A stretch of DNA of 64,000 bases, taken from NCBI GenBank assembly GCA_016716405.1, contig JADJWK010000004.1:434001-498000 (forward strand), read 5' to 3'. Shown here piece after piece: positions 54,433-63,342 of the stretch. Numbering within the stretch: the stretch's first letter is position 1; each line of letters opens with the position of its first letter. The translations under genes and the position numbers were made by a program. The notes below the pieces were generated by a model. That model was not told where the DNA came from, made no database searches, and was given only the letters and a program-made list of their open reading frames with translations. The stretch comes from Candidatus Melainabacteria bacterium (lineage in GTDB: Bacteria > Cyanobacteriota > Vampirovibrionia > Obscuribacterales > Obscuribacteraceae).

Positions 54433-54717
54433 TTAACGGTCGCGGCGACCACCGCCCCCGCCACGGGGCTCACGAGGTCTTGCGACGTTGACGACGATGG
54501 CTCTGCCGTCCACAGAAAAACCGTTGAATCGCTCGATGGTTTTTTCGGCGTCCTCCGGGCTTTTCATCTCCGCAAAGGCGAAGCCGCGACGGCGTCCGGT
54601 CTCTCTATCGGTGGGAATCGAAAGAGAAACTACCTCTCCGGTTTCGGAAAGCAGCTCTCTGAGCCGATCTTCGTCGTAGCTAAAGGGGAGGTTTCCAAGA
54701 TAAAGTTTAGTGCTCAT
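54433..54717 (-). CDS. Single-RRM RNA-binding protein with Gly/Arg tail
   Basis: A 94-residue protein: one RRM domain (residues 3-80) with RNP2 (KLYLGNLPF) and RNP1 (RRRGFAFAEM), then a Gly-rich, basic tail (PREPRGGGGGRRDR). This plan matches the cold-inducible Rbp proteins of cyanobacteria and similar small RRM proteins elsewhere. ATG 54717 gives the family N-terminus MSTKLYLGNLPF. The upstream 100 bases of leader have TATTAT (54791-54796, minus strand) as a possible -10 box. Confidence 0.93.
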   Translation of the reverse strand: MSTKLYLGNLPFSYDEDRLRELLSETGEVVSLSIPTDRETGRRRGFAFAEMKSPEDAEKTIERFNGFSVDGRAIVVNVARPREPRGGGGGRRDR

Positions 54718-54834
54718 GAACCAGTTGACCTTCAAAAGGGCGGCAGGACCAATACAATCGGGACCAGACCACCGTATATGTACCAGGCCTATAATACAGT
54801 AGAAAGCCCCCGTAAGGGACATTTGTTAACAATG

Positions 54835-55470
54835 CTAGCGTTTGCTCTTTTCGGGGAATCGGTGCAGGGAAGAGGATCCGCGGGTAATTAACCGGGAATA
54901 GTCCTGGGGCGTATTGATATTGAAATAAGCCGGGAAATCTTCCTGACCGCCGTCCAGGCGCAGAGTGGTGGTCCTCAGGTCCGAAAGCAGGTCTTTGATG
55001 CTCAGGCTCCCGGAAAAAAGCGACTCTTCCAGAGGCTTTATGCAATTCTTGGAATAGATGGCGAGGAGCGGCTCCACCCCTGCTTCGTGGGAAACCACCA
55101 CGACATCCTGATCATCCCTTCGCGAAGCCAGGTCATGGATGAGCTCGGCATCCACCAGGGGCATATCGCAGGCGATCACGAAAGAATGCTCGTGAGCCGC
55201 CACCAGCAGCCCCGAGAGGATGCCTCCCATGGGTCCCCTGTAAGGGAGGATGTCTTTCACCACATCGACACCCAGATCCTCGTAGGACTCGGGCTCATTG
55301 CTCACAAGCAGCACTTCGGCGAAAATCGGGCTGATCGTGTCGACTATATGAGCGATGACAGTGCTTCCTTCATAGGGCAGAAACGCCTTGGGCCTGCCCA
55401 TCCGACGCGAGCGCCCGCCGCAGAGGATGAGGGCGGTGAGAGGAAGCGGCTCTCTGTCGGGTTCGGTCAT
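54835..55470 (-). CDS. mobA: MobA-like molybdenum cofactor guanylyltransferase
   Basis: A 211-residue nucleotidyltransferase that would attach GMP to molybdopterin. The signature LILCGGRSRRMGRPKAFLPY is intact, as are the metal-binding ACDMPLVD, the GPMGGILSGL block and FFNINTP-type end (YFNINTPQDY). The length fits MobA. Other members of this fold act on different substrates, so the assignment rests on the motif set. No other molybdenum cofactor gene is visible. It starts four bases after the enoyl-CoA hydratase gene stops. Confidence 0.85.
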   Translation of the reverse strand: MTEPDREPLPLTALILCGGRSRRMGRPKAFLPYEGSTVIAHIVDTISPIFAEVLLVSNEPESYEDLGVDVVKDILPYRGPMGGILSGLLVAAHEHSFVIACDMPLVDAELIHDLASRRDDQDVVVVSHEAGVEPLLAIYSKNCIKPLEESLFSGSLSIKDLLSDLRTTTLRLDGGQEDFPAYFNINTPQDYSRLITRGSSSLHRFPEKSKR

Positions 55471-55473
55471 GGT

Positions 55474-56304
55474 CTATTCACCTTTGTAGTCGGGCTCACG
55501 CTTCTCGGCGAAGGCCTTGAGCCCCTCGAGCCGGTCCCGGGTGTTCAGAAGCTTGATATATGCGCTGGTCTCCAGCGCCAGACCGGCCTCCAGATCGCGA
55601 TCGAACCCCTGGTCGATGGCATACTTGGCCTGAGCCAGAGATAGCGGGGCCGCTTTCTTGATCTCGGACGCCCATTCCCTGACAGCCTCGAGAAGGGGGG
55701 CGCAATAGCCGCTCTCGTCCAGCTCCGGCTCGGCATCGACGACCCTGTGGATCAGACCGACCGCCTTTCCCTCTCCCGCGGTAATCGGGCTGGCGGTGAG
55801 GATCATCTCCTTGGCCCTGGACTTGCCGATCAGCCTGGGAAGACGCTGAGTGCCACCGGCTCCCGGGATGATGCCCAGTCTCACCTCGGTGAGACGCAGG
55901 CTGGCGCCGCTCATCATCACCCTCAGGTCGCAGGCGAGGGCGAGCTCGGTGCCGCCTCCGAAAGCCGATCCGTTGATGGCGGCTATAACCGGTTTGGGCA
56001 TGGACTCCAGGGCTCTCATGGTCTTTTGAATCAGGGCGATATAGTCCAGGGTCTCGCCTTCGGTCATTGTCTTGCGCTCGGCCAGATCGGCGCCGGCGCA
56101 GAAGACCTTGGCACCGCTACCCACCACCGCCACCACACGCGTTTCCCGATCCAAAGCAAGCTCATCCACAGCCGCCAGGATCGAGCGCAGAACCTCGCGG
56201 CTCAAACAGTTGTGGACCCGGGGACGGTTGAGCTTGATCAGGCCCAGTCCGTCTTTCTTCTCCACCAGAACGACGTTTTCTTCCACTGCCACTGCTTTCG
56301 TCAT
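55474..56304 (-). CDS. Enoyl-CoA hydratase/isomerase family protein
   Basis: A 276-residue crotonase-fold enzyme. The oxyanion-hole blocks (KVFCAGADLAE and AINGSAFGGGTELALACDLRV) and the catalytic Glu in LTEVRLGIIPGAGGTQRL are present. The motif set is closest to methylglutaconyl-CoA hydratase (AUH-like), the step before HMG-CoA lyase in leucine breakdown. The neighbour upstream is that lyase, and its stop overlaps this ATG (ATGA at 56301-56304). An in-frame extension to 56343 lies within the lyase gene and has no ribosome site. Confidence 0.88.
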   Translation of the reverse strand: MTKAVAVEENVVLVEKKDGLGLIKLNRPRVHNCLSREVLRSILAAVDELALDRETRVVAVVGSGAKVFCAGADLAERKTMTEGETLDYIALIQKTMRALESMPKPVIAAINGSAFGGGTELALACDLRVMMSGASLRLTEVRLGIIPGAGGTQRLPRLIGKSRAKEMILTASPITAGEGKAVGLIHRVVDAEPELDESGYCAPLLEAVREWASEIKKAAPLSLAQAKYAIDQGFDRDLEAGLALETSAYIKLLNTRDRLEGLKAFAEKREPDYKGE

Positions 56305-57260
56305 ACTCCCGTTTTCACCTCTTCGCACAGTGCGCCCGGACATCCTTTCTTGCGCCGGGCCAGGGCGGCTCTCAGATAACGCCCGGGAAGCTCTTTGCCA
56401 AGGAGCTCCTGAGCGTAAGCGCCGGCATCCACCAGGCGATCGAGATCGATGCCGGTATCGACGCCCAGCCCGTGAAGCATATAGACCAGATCTTCGGTGG
56501 CCAGATTGCCCGCCGCTCCCGGAGCGTAGGGACAGCCACCCATGCCGCCGAGACTGGCGTCGAAAATTGTGACACCTTTGAGCAATCCGGCCAGGACATT
56601 GGCCAGGGCGGTTCCCCGGGTGTCGTGGAAGTGCAGGGCGATCTTCTCGAGAGGGACCACATCCCTGACCAGATCGAGGAGCGCTTCCACCTGATTGGGT
56701 GTGGCTGCTCCTATAGTGTCGCCCAGAGAGATCTCGTCCACCCCCATGTCCACCAGGCGGGAGACGATTTTCACCACCTCTTCCGGCTTCACCGGACCTT
56801 CATAAGGACATTCGAAGACCACTGAGACGTAGCACCGCACGCTAAACCCGTCGCCTGTTGCCAGCCTGGCCACAGGCTCGAGAGCAGCAAACGCCTCTTC
56901 GATGGTCTTGTTGATATTCTTGCGGCTGTGCGACTGGGAAGCCGACATGAACAGGGCGGCCTGGTCCAGACCGGCTTCCTTGAAGCGCTCGTAGCCTTTC
57001 TCGTTGGGCACCAGGGCCGAGGTGACTACTTTGCCTTGCAGAGAAGTCAGCCCGGCTGCCACATCGGATGCATCGGCCAGCTGCGGGATCCATCTGGGGC
57101 TTACGAAAGAGCTGATCTCAATATGACCGAGGCCCGCATCAGCAAGCTTTTCGATGAGCTCGATCTTGCCTGCTGTCTCGATCTTCTTCTCTTCGTTTTG
57201 AAGCCCGTCCCGGGGACCAACTTCCACTACTCTAACTTTTTCGGGCAGGCTCTCGAACAA
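56301..57260 (-). CDS. mvaB: Hydroxymethylglutaryl-CoA lyase
   Basis: Splits HMG-CoA to acetyl-CoA and acetoacetate, the last step of leucine catabolism. The 319-residue TIM-barrel has the N-terminal VEVGPRDGLQNE, the metal-site HFHDTRGTALANVLAGL, and the catalytic Cys loop GGMGGCPYAPGAAGNLATED. The start is TTG at 57260: GGAG lies 8 nt upstream, inside the end of the biotin-carrier gene, so translation is probably coupled. Length is normal. Confidence 0.94.
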   Translation of the reverse strand: MFESLPEKVRVVEVGPRDGLQNEEKKIETAGKIELIEKLADAGLGHIEISSFVSPRWIPQLADASDVAAGLTSLQGKVVTSALVPNEKGYERFKEAGLDQAALFMSASQSHSRKNINKTIEEAFAALEPVARLATGDGFSVRCYVSVVFECPYEGPVKPEEVVKIVSRLVDMGVDEISLGDTIGAATPNQVEALLDLVRDVVPLEKIALHFHDTRGTALANVLAGLLKGVTIFDASLGGMGGCPYAPGAAGNLATEDLVYMLHGLGVDTGIDLDRLVDAGAYAQELLGKELPGRYLRAALARRKKGCPGALCEEVKTGV

Positions 57261-57264
57261 TTCA

Positions 57265-57477
57265 CTACTCCAGGACTATCAGCAAATCCCCTTCGTTGAC
57301 GAAGTCGCCCTGAGAAACTTTGATCTCTTTGACTTTTCCGGTCTGGTCGGACTGGACCGGAAGTTGCATCTTCATAGACTCGAGAATGGCCACCTCGGTG
57401 CCGTCGGTGACTTCGTCGCCGGGCTTGACCAGCACGTCTACGACCACGCCTGCCATCATAGATGCTATTTGTTTCAT
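57265..57477 (-). CDS. Biotin/lipoyl carrier protein (BCCP-like)
   Basis: A 70-residue stand-alone carrier domain with the biotinylation site E-S-M-K-M (Lys about 36) and flanking hammerhead blocks (VKPGDEVTDGTEVAILE, VSQGDFVNEGDLLIVLE). M-K-M points to biotin rather than lipoate. Such small carriers occur with methylcrotonyl- or propionyl-CoA carboxylases. The partner carboxylase subunits are not in the window. It heads the short operon with HMG-CoA lyase, enoyl-CoA hydratase and the MobA-like gene. Confidence 0.92.
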   Translation of the reverse strand: MKQIASMMAGVVVDVLVKPGDEVTDGTEVAILESMKMQLPVQSDQTGKVKEIKVSQGDFVNEGDLLIVLE

Positions 57478-57550
57478 CGAAGAGCTCCCCTGTCAGCAAA
57501 AAAATGTTAACAGGAAGTCCTCAGGGATTCATGACCGGTCTCTTATTCTC

Positions 57551-58468
57551 TCAACTGAAAAGTCCGCGCAGGGCATCGTTGATCTTCTTGACGTTGTCGT
57601 CTTCCTGGCCGCCCTCGTCGCCCTTCTTGGACTTCTTGGTGCCGCCCAGCGCCTCGGCTATATCGAACTCTTCGTCGAAGGCGGAGCTGAGAACACCCTG
57701 CGCTTGAGGCTGGGGCTGGGGCTGGGGCTGAGCCGGAGCGGTCTGAACTTGTTGGACCCCGGCGGCATTGGTGACCGGCTCGGGAGCCGCCGGAGCGGGA
57801 GCGGGAGCGGGAGCCGAAGCAGGAGCAGGAGCGGAGGGAGGAGGGTCCCAGGCCGATGCTACGGCGGGCGGTCCCCAGGGCGAGTCGCTCTGATCCAGAT
57901 CCGGCGGTCCATCCGGTCCGCTGAAAGAAAAGAGTGATTCAGCCTGGGGAGCCTCGGCAACAGCAGGAGGAGCCTCTACCACCGGCTCGGGCATTAATGG
58001 CTCGGGCGGCTCTTCCGGAATAACCTCGAGGGGGATCTCGGGGGCAGCCTCAGCTTCGCTTGCAATGGGCTCAGGAACCGGCTCTGGAAGAGGCTCTGGC
58101 ACTGGCTCGACGGCTGGAGCCGGCTCCGGCAATATCTCTTCCCGGACTTCTTCCTGGACTATTTTCTGGACTTTTTCCTGGACTGGTGCCTGGACTTCTC
58201 TCCGGGCGGGCTGCACGGAGGAAGCGCCGCCGTTTCTGGCGGCGGACAGGACATCCGACCAGTCTCCGCCGGCATAACGATTTCTCATGGCATCAACGCG
58301 CTCGATGTCTCTGGAGACTTCGACAAGACGCTCCCGGGAGAGCTTGACACGCTCCTCCAGCTCTTTTATCTGATTCTCGATCTCGTTAATCTCTTCCCGG
58401 GTTACAGCTTCTTTCTCTGTGAAATCATCCAGCAGAGCCCTGAGCTTGTCCGAGTCAATCAATGCCAT
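57551..58468 (-). CDS. Coiled-coil and proline-rich protein
   Basis: A 305-residue soluble protein. Residues about 5-70 form a coiled coil (KEAVTREEINEIENQIKELEERVKLSRERLVEV). A very long Pro/Glu/Ala/Val low-complexity region follows (about 95-255, with PEP, AP and PQ repeats). The end has an acidic then basic helix (EEFDIAEALGGTKKSKKGDEG). ATG 58468 is chosen, with AAGGAG 13 nt upstream; a GTG at 58501 has no ribosome site. The extended rod plus sticky ends suggests a spacer or scaffold. No family recognised. Confidence 0.6.
   Translation of the reverse strand: MALIDSDKLRALLDDFTEKEAVTREEINEIENQIKELEERVKLSRERLVEVSRDIERVDAMRNRYAGGDWSDVLSAARNGGASSVQPARREVQAPVQEKVQKIVQEEVREEILPEPAPAVEPVPEPLPEPVPEPIASEAEAAPEIPLEVIPEEPPEPLMPEPVVEAPPAVAEAPQAESLFSFSGPDGPPDLDQSDSPWGPPAVASAWDPPPSAPAPASAPAPAPAPAAPEPVTNAAGVQQVQTAPAQPQPQPQPQAQGVLSSAFDEEFDIAEALGGTKKSKKGDEGGQEDDNVKKINDALRGLFS
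57708..57730 (-). repeat. GGCTGG hexanucleotide repeat (x3.8) encoding Pro-Gln
   Basis: Nearly four uninterrupted copies of GGCTGG, giving alternating Pro-Gln on the coding strand. A second array of GGGAGC-type units at about 57797-57832 encodes alternating Ala-Pro. Both keep the frame when copy number changes. Confidence 0.85.
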
Positions 58469-58567
58469 CAAAAAGGGAAGCTCCTTCTCCAGCCGCCACA
58501 AGCCGGAATATCTAACTTCTTTATTACCACCGCAATGAGAAATTAACCAGGAAAGCCAATACTACTA

Positions 58568-59335
58568 TTATCCGCTCAAGCCGAGACACTTCTTGGTCTC
58601 ATCCACCAGTTTTGTGAAGAGCCACATGGCAAGCTGATCCAGTGTATCGATAGGAGGCTCGCCGTCTTTCATCCGCCACATCATGCCCTGGTCGGTGATC
58701 TTCACCTGGACCACGCAAAGGGGCGGATATTGATTTTCGGATTGCGAGAGAGCCATGACCATATTCACCGGCAAAAGATAGGCTTCCACCGTGTCTTGAT
58801 AACCCCTGACCACCAGAGCGAAATGACGGGTCGTGAAACGGCAACGGAAATAGGTGGCAGTCTCCTCCACCTCGCGCATCCGGTTGTAGCGGGTGACCTC
58901 GGTAACGTCACCGGATATGGTGCCGGAAACGTGCAAATCGGTGCCGCCGGCAATCTGGTTGAACTCATAAGTGTATCGCTGCAAGAGACCGTAGATCTTG
59001 TCGACCAGGACCGCGATGCCGGTCTTGTAGACCGACTCCTTGTAGATTTCCTGGAGCTGGACACCGCGCTGATCGGCGAGAAACTGCATGGAGTTCTGCT
59101 TGAGCTGGCTCATCCAGTCTTCGCCGCCGGGTTGATCCTCTTCGCGGTGATAGACAAGGACCTGCTCGGACTGGACCCATTCGGGATTCTGCTGCCCGGC
59201 AGCGCTGTCGCCCCCGTGACCGTATATGGAGCGATCGGCGTTCTTGGGAAGACCCTGGGCCGGAGTGGGCATGCGCTCGAAGAATTTGCGGTTGGGCCGC
59301 TTCTCGTCTCTGTTGGGTTCGCCTTTTGGTCGCAT
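58568..59335 (-). CDS. Hypothetical protein
   Basis: A 255-residue soluble protein. The first 70 residues are charged and probably disordered. From about residue 75 on it looks folded (DWMSQLKQNSMQFLADQRGVQLQEIYKESVYKTGIAVLVDKIYGLLQRYTYEFN, then a beta-rich part RCRFTTRHFALVVRGYQDTVEAYLLPVNMVMAL). The end has a Trp-containing helix (TLDQLAMWLFTKLVDETKKCLGL). ATG 59335 has AGGAG 11 nt upstream; GTG 59398 with AAAGGG very close is an alternative that adds 21 disordered residues. Not recognised. Confidence 0.65.
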   Translation of the reverse strand: MRPKGEPNRDEKRPNRKFFERMPTPAQGLPKNADRSIYGHGGDSAAGQQNPEWVQSEQVLVYHREEDQPGGEDWMSQLKQNSMQFLADQRGVQLQEIYKESVYKTGIAVLVDKIYGLLQRYTYEFNQIAGGTDLHVSGTISGDVTEVTRYNRMREVEETATYFRCRFTTRHFALVVRGYQDTVEAYLLPVNMVMALSQSENQYPPLCVVQVKITDQGMMWRMKDGEPPIDTLDQLAMWLFTKLVDETKKCLGLSG

Positions 59336-59481
59336 CGATGACGCATCTCCTGTTTGGCCATCAGGATTATGCCCTGATGGTCCATCTTCCAATCTCACAA
59401 ACCCTTTGAGGGGTTCACGCTTGAGGTGTCAGATTTATCCCGCAACTAATGGGGCCATTAACGGCTACTTCTAATGTACCA

Positions 59482-62052
59482 TCAGGCCTTCTGCAAATAA
59501 CGAACTAGCTGTGTATATTCACTGAGATCCGCCGAAGTCTGCTGCAGATCGGAGCCGTCGGCATAAACGTGAACCAGGGGCTCCACGGCATCAGGCAGAA
59601 CGAGAATCCAGTGCTCTGGCCTGGTTTCGATCTTTACACCATCGAGAAGCTCCACTCTCTTGTTCTGGTGTTTTTCCACAAGAAGCCTCATGACCTGACC
59701 CTTCCGCTCCCAGGGGCAGTGCACCGAGTCCACCTGGTAAACAAGAGGCGGCAGCGAACGCACCGCTTCGCTCAGGGTGCGTCCCTGATAGGTGAGGTGC
59801 TCCAGGACCTGGCCTACCGAGAACATGGCGTCGTAGCCGTTCTGGAATTCAGGAAAAATGAAGCATCCGGTGGCGCTACCGCCCAGAGCACAGTTCTTCT
59901 CTTTGGCGGTGGCGGTGCCGATCTCGGTCTCCGAGGCTTTGCAGCGCACCACGGTGCAGTCGTAGGTCCGGGCGATCCGCTCGATAATCGAGCTGGCATT
60001 GACCGGCACGACTATGGAACGCCCGGGCTTGTCTTTCAAGATGATCTCGGCGGTCAGAGCCAGGAGCAGTTCGCCCCGGATGATCTGACCGGTCTCATCC
60101 ACCAGGGTCATCTGCTCGCCGTTTCTGCCGATCTGGACACCCATGTCGGCATTGAGCGCCTTGACCACATCCGAGAGCTGTTTGCGCATGGCGGTGCGCT
60201 CTTCCTGGCGGGGCGGATTGCCCCGGATAGAGGAGTTGAGGACCACGGTCTCGATACCGAGCTGACCGAGGAGATCCGGCAGGATAACGCCGGTCTCTGC
60301 CATGGCGTAGTCGAGGACTACTTTCGGAGACTGGGTGGCGATCTCGCCGGAGCGAGTCACCCTGGTGAAAGTGGAGCCCGGAACCACGCAGAATGGCACT
60401 TTGTCTTCTTCGAATACCTGCCCCTTGATAGTCTCGAGAAATGCCTCTTTGTAATACTCGCGAACCCGGCTGGGATAGGAGATATGACCGACATCGCTGG
60501 GCTTGCTTCGCGGAAAGTCCTCTTTGAAGAAAGTAGTCTCGATCTTGCGCTCGAACTTCTTGGTCACGCTTATCCCCTGAGCATCGAAGAACTCCACCAT
60601 GATTTTCTCCGGCTCTCGCTGGGAGACTCGAACATGGATGAGCCCGGCTGCTCGCTGGGTCTTGACATAATAACGCGAGATGGGAAGCGGCGTGGCCTCG
60701 AGGTTCTGCACTTCGATACCCACCGAAACGAGTCCGGCGCTGATTGCCCGGGAGACCATCTGGCTCACCGGCCAGTAGTCCCGGGAAAGCAGGACAGGCC
60801 CGGACCGGACCACGGCACCGTAGGCGGCAGCGAGATTGACGGCGAACTCCGGGGTGATCTCGACGTTTGCCAGACCTCTGACTCCGTGAGCGCCGAAGAG
60901 AGTTCGTGGAGCCTTGGTGCCCCAGACCAGGGAGGTGAGAACCCGGGAGCCCGACTCGATCACTTTGTCCGGCCAGACCCGGACATCAGGCGAAATCAGG
61001 GCCTCCTGGCCGACCGCCGTATTGGAGCCGATAATGCCCCCTTCGAGGATCTCGGCGCTGTCATGAACCGTGGCGTTGTTGCAGATGACGCAAGCTCTGA
61101 GCTGAGCACCATTGCCCACATAGGTGTTGGACCAGATTACCGGTTGCTTGACGCTTACTTTCTCCTGGATAACGACATTGTCGCCGATGGTGGAAAAAGG
61201 ACCGATCTCGGTCTCCGATCCAATCCGGCAGTTGGAGCCGATCATCACCGGACCTTCTACCCTGGCTTTCGGATCCACCTGGGTTCCCAGCCCGATCCAG
61301 ACACCTTTCTCGGTTTGGGGAAGATAGTCGATCTCGACGTCCACCTCGCCGCCAAGCAGGTCCTTGTGAGCCTGGCGGTACATCTGGAGGTTGCCGATAT
61401 CGCACCAGTAGCCGTCCGATACATAGCCGTACATGGGCTCGTTGGCGAGCTGGAGCATCGGGAAGAGATCGTTGCTGAAATCCTGCTCCTGACCCATGAG
61501 GATATAGTTGAGGACCTCGGGCTCGAGTATATAGGTGCCGGTATTGGCTGTATCCGAGAAGATCTCGCTGGCTCCGGGCTTCTCGAGAAAGCGCTGGATA
61601 CGACCTTCACCGTCGGTGATCACCACGCCGTACTCGAAAGGATTGGCGACTCGTTTGAGAACCAGAGTGGCCTTGGATTTCTTCTGACGGTGGAAAGCGA
61701 GAGCCTCCGATAGATCCATATCCGTGAGGGTATCGCCCGAGATCACCAGGAAAGTGGAATCGAGCCTGTCCTGGATAGCCTTGACACAGCCGGCGGTACC
61801 CAGGGGCTTGCCTTCCTCTGTGGAATAGTCGATCTTGACACCGAATTCGCTACCATCCTGAAAATAGTCCTTGATGGCTTCGGGCAGGTAGTGGAGCGTG
61901 AAGACGATATCGTCGAAGCCGTGCTTCTTGAGCAGGTTGACTATATGGTAGGCCATGGGCTTGTTGGCCACCGGAACCATGGGCTTCGGGAGGTTGCAGG
62001 TGAGCGGTCTCAATCTCGTTCCGGAGCCGCCAGCCATGATCACCGCTTTCAT
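59482..62052 (-). CDS. Sugar-nucleotidyltransferase / phosphomannomutase-like fusion
   Basis: An 856-residue protein. Residues 1-235 form a nucleotidyltransferase (MKAVIMAGGSGTRLRPLTCNLPKPM, ISGDTLTDMD) of mannose-1-phosphate guanylyltransferase type. Residues about 250-370 form a left-handed beta-helix of hexapeptide repeats. Residues about 385-850 follow the phosphohexomutase fold. In that part the phosphoserine loop T-A-S-H-N-P reads R-V-S-Q-R-E-P, and the metal loop D-G-D-x-D-R reads I-G-R-N-G-E-Q (about residue 642). The mutase half is thus probably inactive or altered. Such fusions of about 840 residues are known in cyanobacteria. It is 21 bases downstream of a GT4 gene. Confidence 0.88.
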   Translation of the reverse strand: MKAVIMAGGSGTRLRPLTCNLPKPMVPVANKPMAYHIVNLLKKHGFDDIVFTLHYLPEAIKDYFQDGSEFGVKIDYSTEEGKPLGTAGCVKAIQDRLDSTFLVISGDTLTDMDLSEALAFHRQKKSKATLVLKRVANPFEYGVVITDGEGRIQRFLEKPGASEIFSDTANTGTYILEPEVLNYILMGQEQDFSNDLFPMLQLANEPMYGYVSDGYWCDIGNLQMYRQAHKDLLGGEVDVEIDYLPQTEKGVWIGLGTQVDPKARVEGPVMIGSNCRIGSETEIGPFSTIGDNVVIQEKVSVKQPVIWSNTYVGNGAQLRACVICNNATVHDSAEILEGGIIGSNTAVGQEALISPDVRVWPDKVIESGSRVLTSLVWGTKAPRTLFGAHGVRGLANVEITPEFAVNLAAAYGAVVRSGPVLLSRDYWPVSQMVSRAISAGLVSVGIEVQNLEATPLPISRYYVKTQRAAGLIHVRVSQREPEKIMVEFFDAQGISVTKKFERKIETTFFKEDFPRSKPSDVGHISYPSRVREYYKEAFLETIKGQVFEEDKVPFCVVPGSTFTRVTRSGEIATQSPKVVLDYAMAETGVILPDLLGQLGIETVVLNSSIRGNPPRQEERTAMRKQLSDVVKALNADMGVQIGRNGEQMTLVDETGQIIRGELLLALTAEIILKDKPGRSIVVPVNASSIIERIARTYDCTVVRCKASETEIGTATAKEKNCALGGSATGCFIFPEFQNGYDAMFSVGQVLEHLTYQGRTLSEAVRSLPPLVYQVDSVHCPWERKGQVMRLLVEKHQNKRVELLDGVKIETRPEHWILVLPDAVEPLVHVYADGSDLQQTSADLSEYTQLVRYLQKA

Positions 62053-62073
62053 ACTCTTCTCCTTTGCTATGTC

Positions 62074-63297
62074 CTACCGGGACCGCCCGGACCTGGCCGC
62101 CTCTTTCACACCGCCCTTGGCCCGGGCCTCGGTGATCACCTGCAAATAGACGTCTCGCGTCTTGGCCGCGATGGACTTCCAATTGTAGACGCTTTGGACC
62201 TTGGCGAATGCATTTTTGGCAAGCCTGTCGGCAACTTCTTGATCCCGCAGAACCAGGAGAAGTCCCCAGGCGAGGCTCTGAGCGTTGCCGGTATAAGTAG
62301 TCACACCGGTTTCCATATGCTCCACGAAATCCCGGAGACCGCCGACATCGGATGCCACCACCGGCACATTGGCAGCCATGCCTTCCAGGGCGACGATACC
62401 GAAGGGCTCGTAGAGACTGGGAATCGTCACCACGTCGGCGATCTTGTAAAGCTGGAGAAGCTCGTCGTCACCGACATAGCCGAGGAATTTCACATTGTGG
62501 TGGATATTGAGAGCCGCTGCTTTCTGCTTGAGATCATCCATGAAATAGCCGGTGCCCACGATCAGGAACTGGGTGCCCGGGAAATGCTGGAGAACCATGG
62601 GAACCGAATCGAGCAGGACCTGCACGCCTTTCTCGTTCACCAGCCTGCCTACATAGAGAACGATTTTCTGGTGCTCGTAAGCAAAACTGTTGCGCAGGGG
62701 ACGCGGGTCGAATGGAAAGTCGAAATGCTCGGGGTCCGTGCCATTGGGAATTATGTCGATCTTGTCCTCGGGCACGTTGAAAAGCCCTTTGAGCTCCTCC
62801 CGCATGTGGCGGCTGTTGACGATAATCCTCCAGGACTCGAAAGTAAGGCGCCATTCCAGCTGATTGACATAGCGCTGCAGATCGGTGTGCAGTCCTCCCA
62901 TACGCCCCTGCTCCGTGGCGTGGATAGTGCTCACCACCGGAATTCCCAGACCGCTCTTCAAGACCCAGGCGGCATCGGTGACCATCCAGTCGTGAGCATG
63001 CAGCACATCGAAAGGCTTTTCCATATGAAGCTGGATAGAATACTGGAGCATACCGATATTGAGGCGGTTTACCCAGGTGAGGAAGTCCGGAGTCGTGTCC
63101 GTCTGGGTCTTCACCCTGTGGACATGCACCTTCCCGTCCAGCTCGTGCTCGGCGGTGCCGGGGTGGTCCGCGGTCACCACATGGACATCGCAGTCCGCCT
63201 CGGCTAGCTCCCGAGAGAGCGCCCAGACGACTCGCGAGAGACCGCCAATCACCCTGGGTGGATACTCCCAGGCCAGCATCAAGACTCGTTGTGCCAC
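62074..63297 (-). CDS. GT4-family glycosyltransferase
   Basis: A 407-residue GT-B glycosyltransferase. The N-terminal domain has MLAWEYPPRVIGGLSRVV and HAHDWM, as in bacterial and archaeal starch/glycogen-synthase-like GT4 enzymes. The nucleotide-sugar-binding C-terminal domain has IPNGTDPEHF, LYVGRLVNEKGVQVLL and the E-x7-E motif in PSLYEPFGIVALEGMA. It probably uses a GDP-, ADP- or UDP-sugar in polysaccharide or glycogen synthesis. ATG at 63297. It sits directly upstream of the nucleotidyltransferase fusion gene, so they likely form one pathway. Confidence 0.92.
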   Translation of the reverse strand: MAQRVLMLAWEYPPRVIGGLSRVVWALSRELAEADCDVHVVTADHPGTAEHELDGKVHVHRVKTQTDTTPDFLTWVNRLNIGMLQYSIQLHMEKPFDVLHAHDWMVTDAAWVLKSGLGIPVVSTIHATEQGRMGGLHTDLQRYVNQLEWRLTFESWRIIVNSRHMREELKGLFNVPEDKIDIIPNGTDPEHFDFPFDPRPLRNSFAYEHQKIVLYVGRLVNEKGVQVLLDSVPMVLQHFPGTQFLIVGTGYFMDDLKQKAAALNIHHNVKFLGYVGDDELLQLYKIADVVTIPSLYEPFGIVALEGMAANVPVVASDVGGLRDFVEHMETGVTTYTGNAQSLAWGLLLVLRDQEVADRLAKNAFAKVQSVYNWKSIAAKTRDVYLQVITEARAKGGVKEAARSGRSR

Positions 63298-63342
63298 TTG
63301 CTCCCCCTTTGGCGCGCTTCCTCTGGAATCATGCCCGTTAAT

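Noticed and set aside
59569..61713. A 714-codon plus-strand frame opposite the sugar-nucleotide fusion gene
   Set aside because: The minus strand encodes clear nucleotidyltransferase motifs; the plus frame is a shadow typical of GC-rich DNA.
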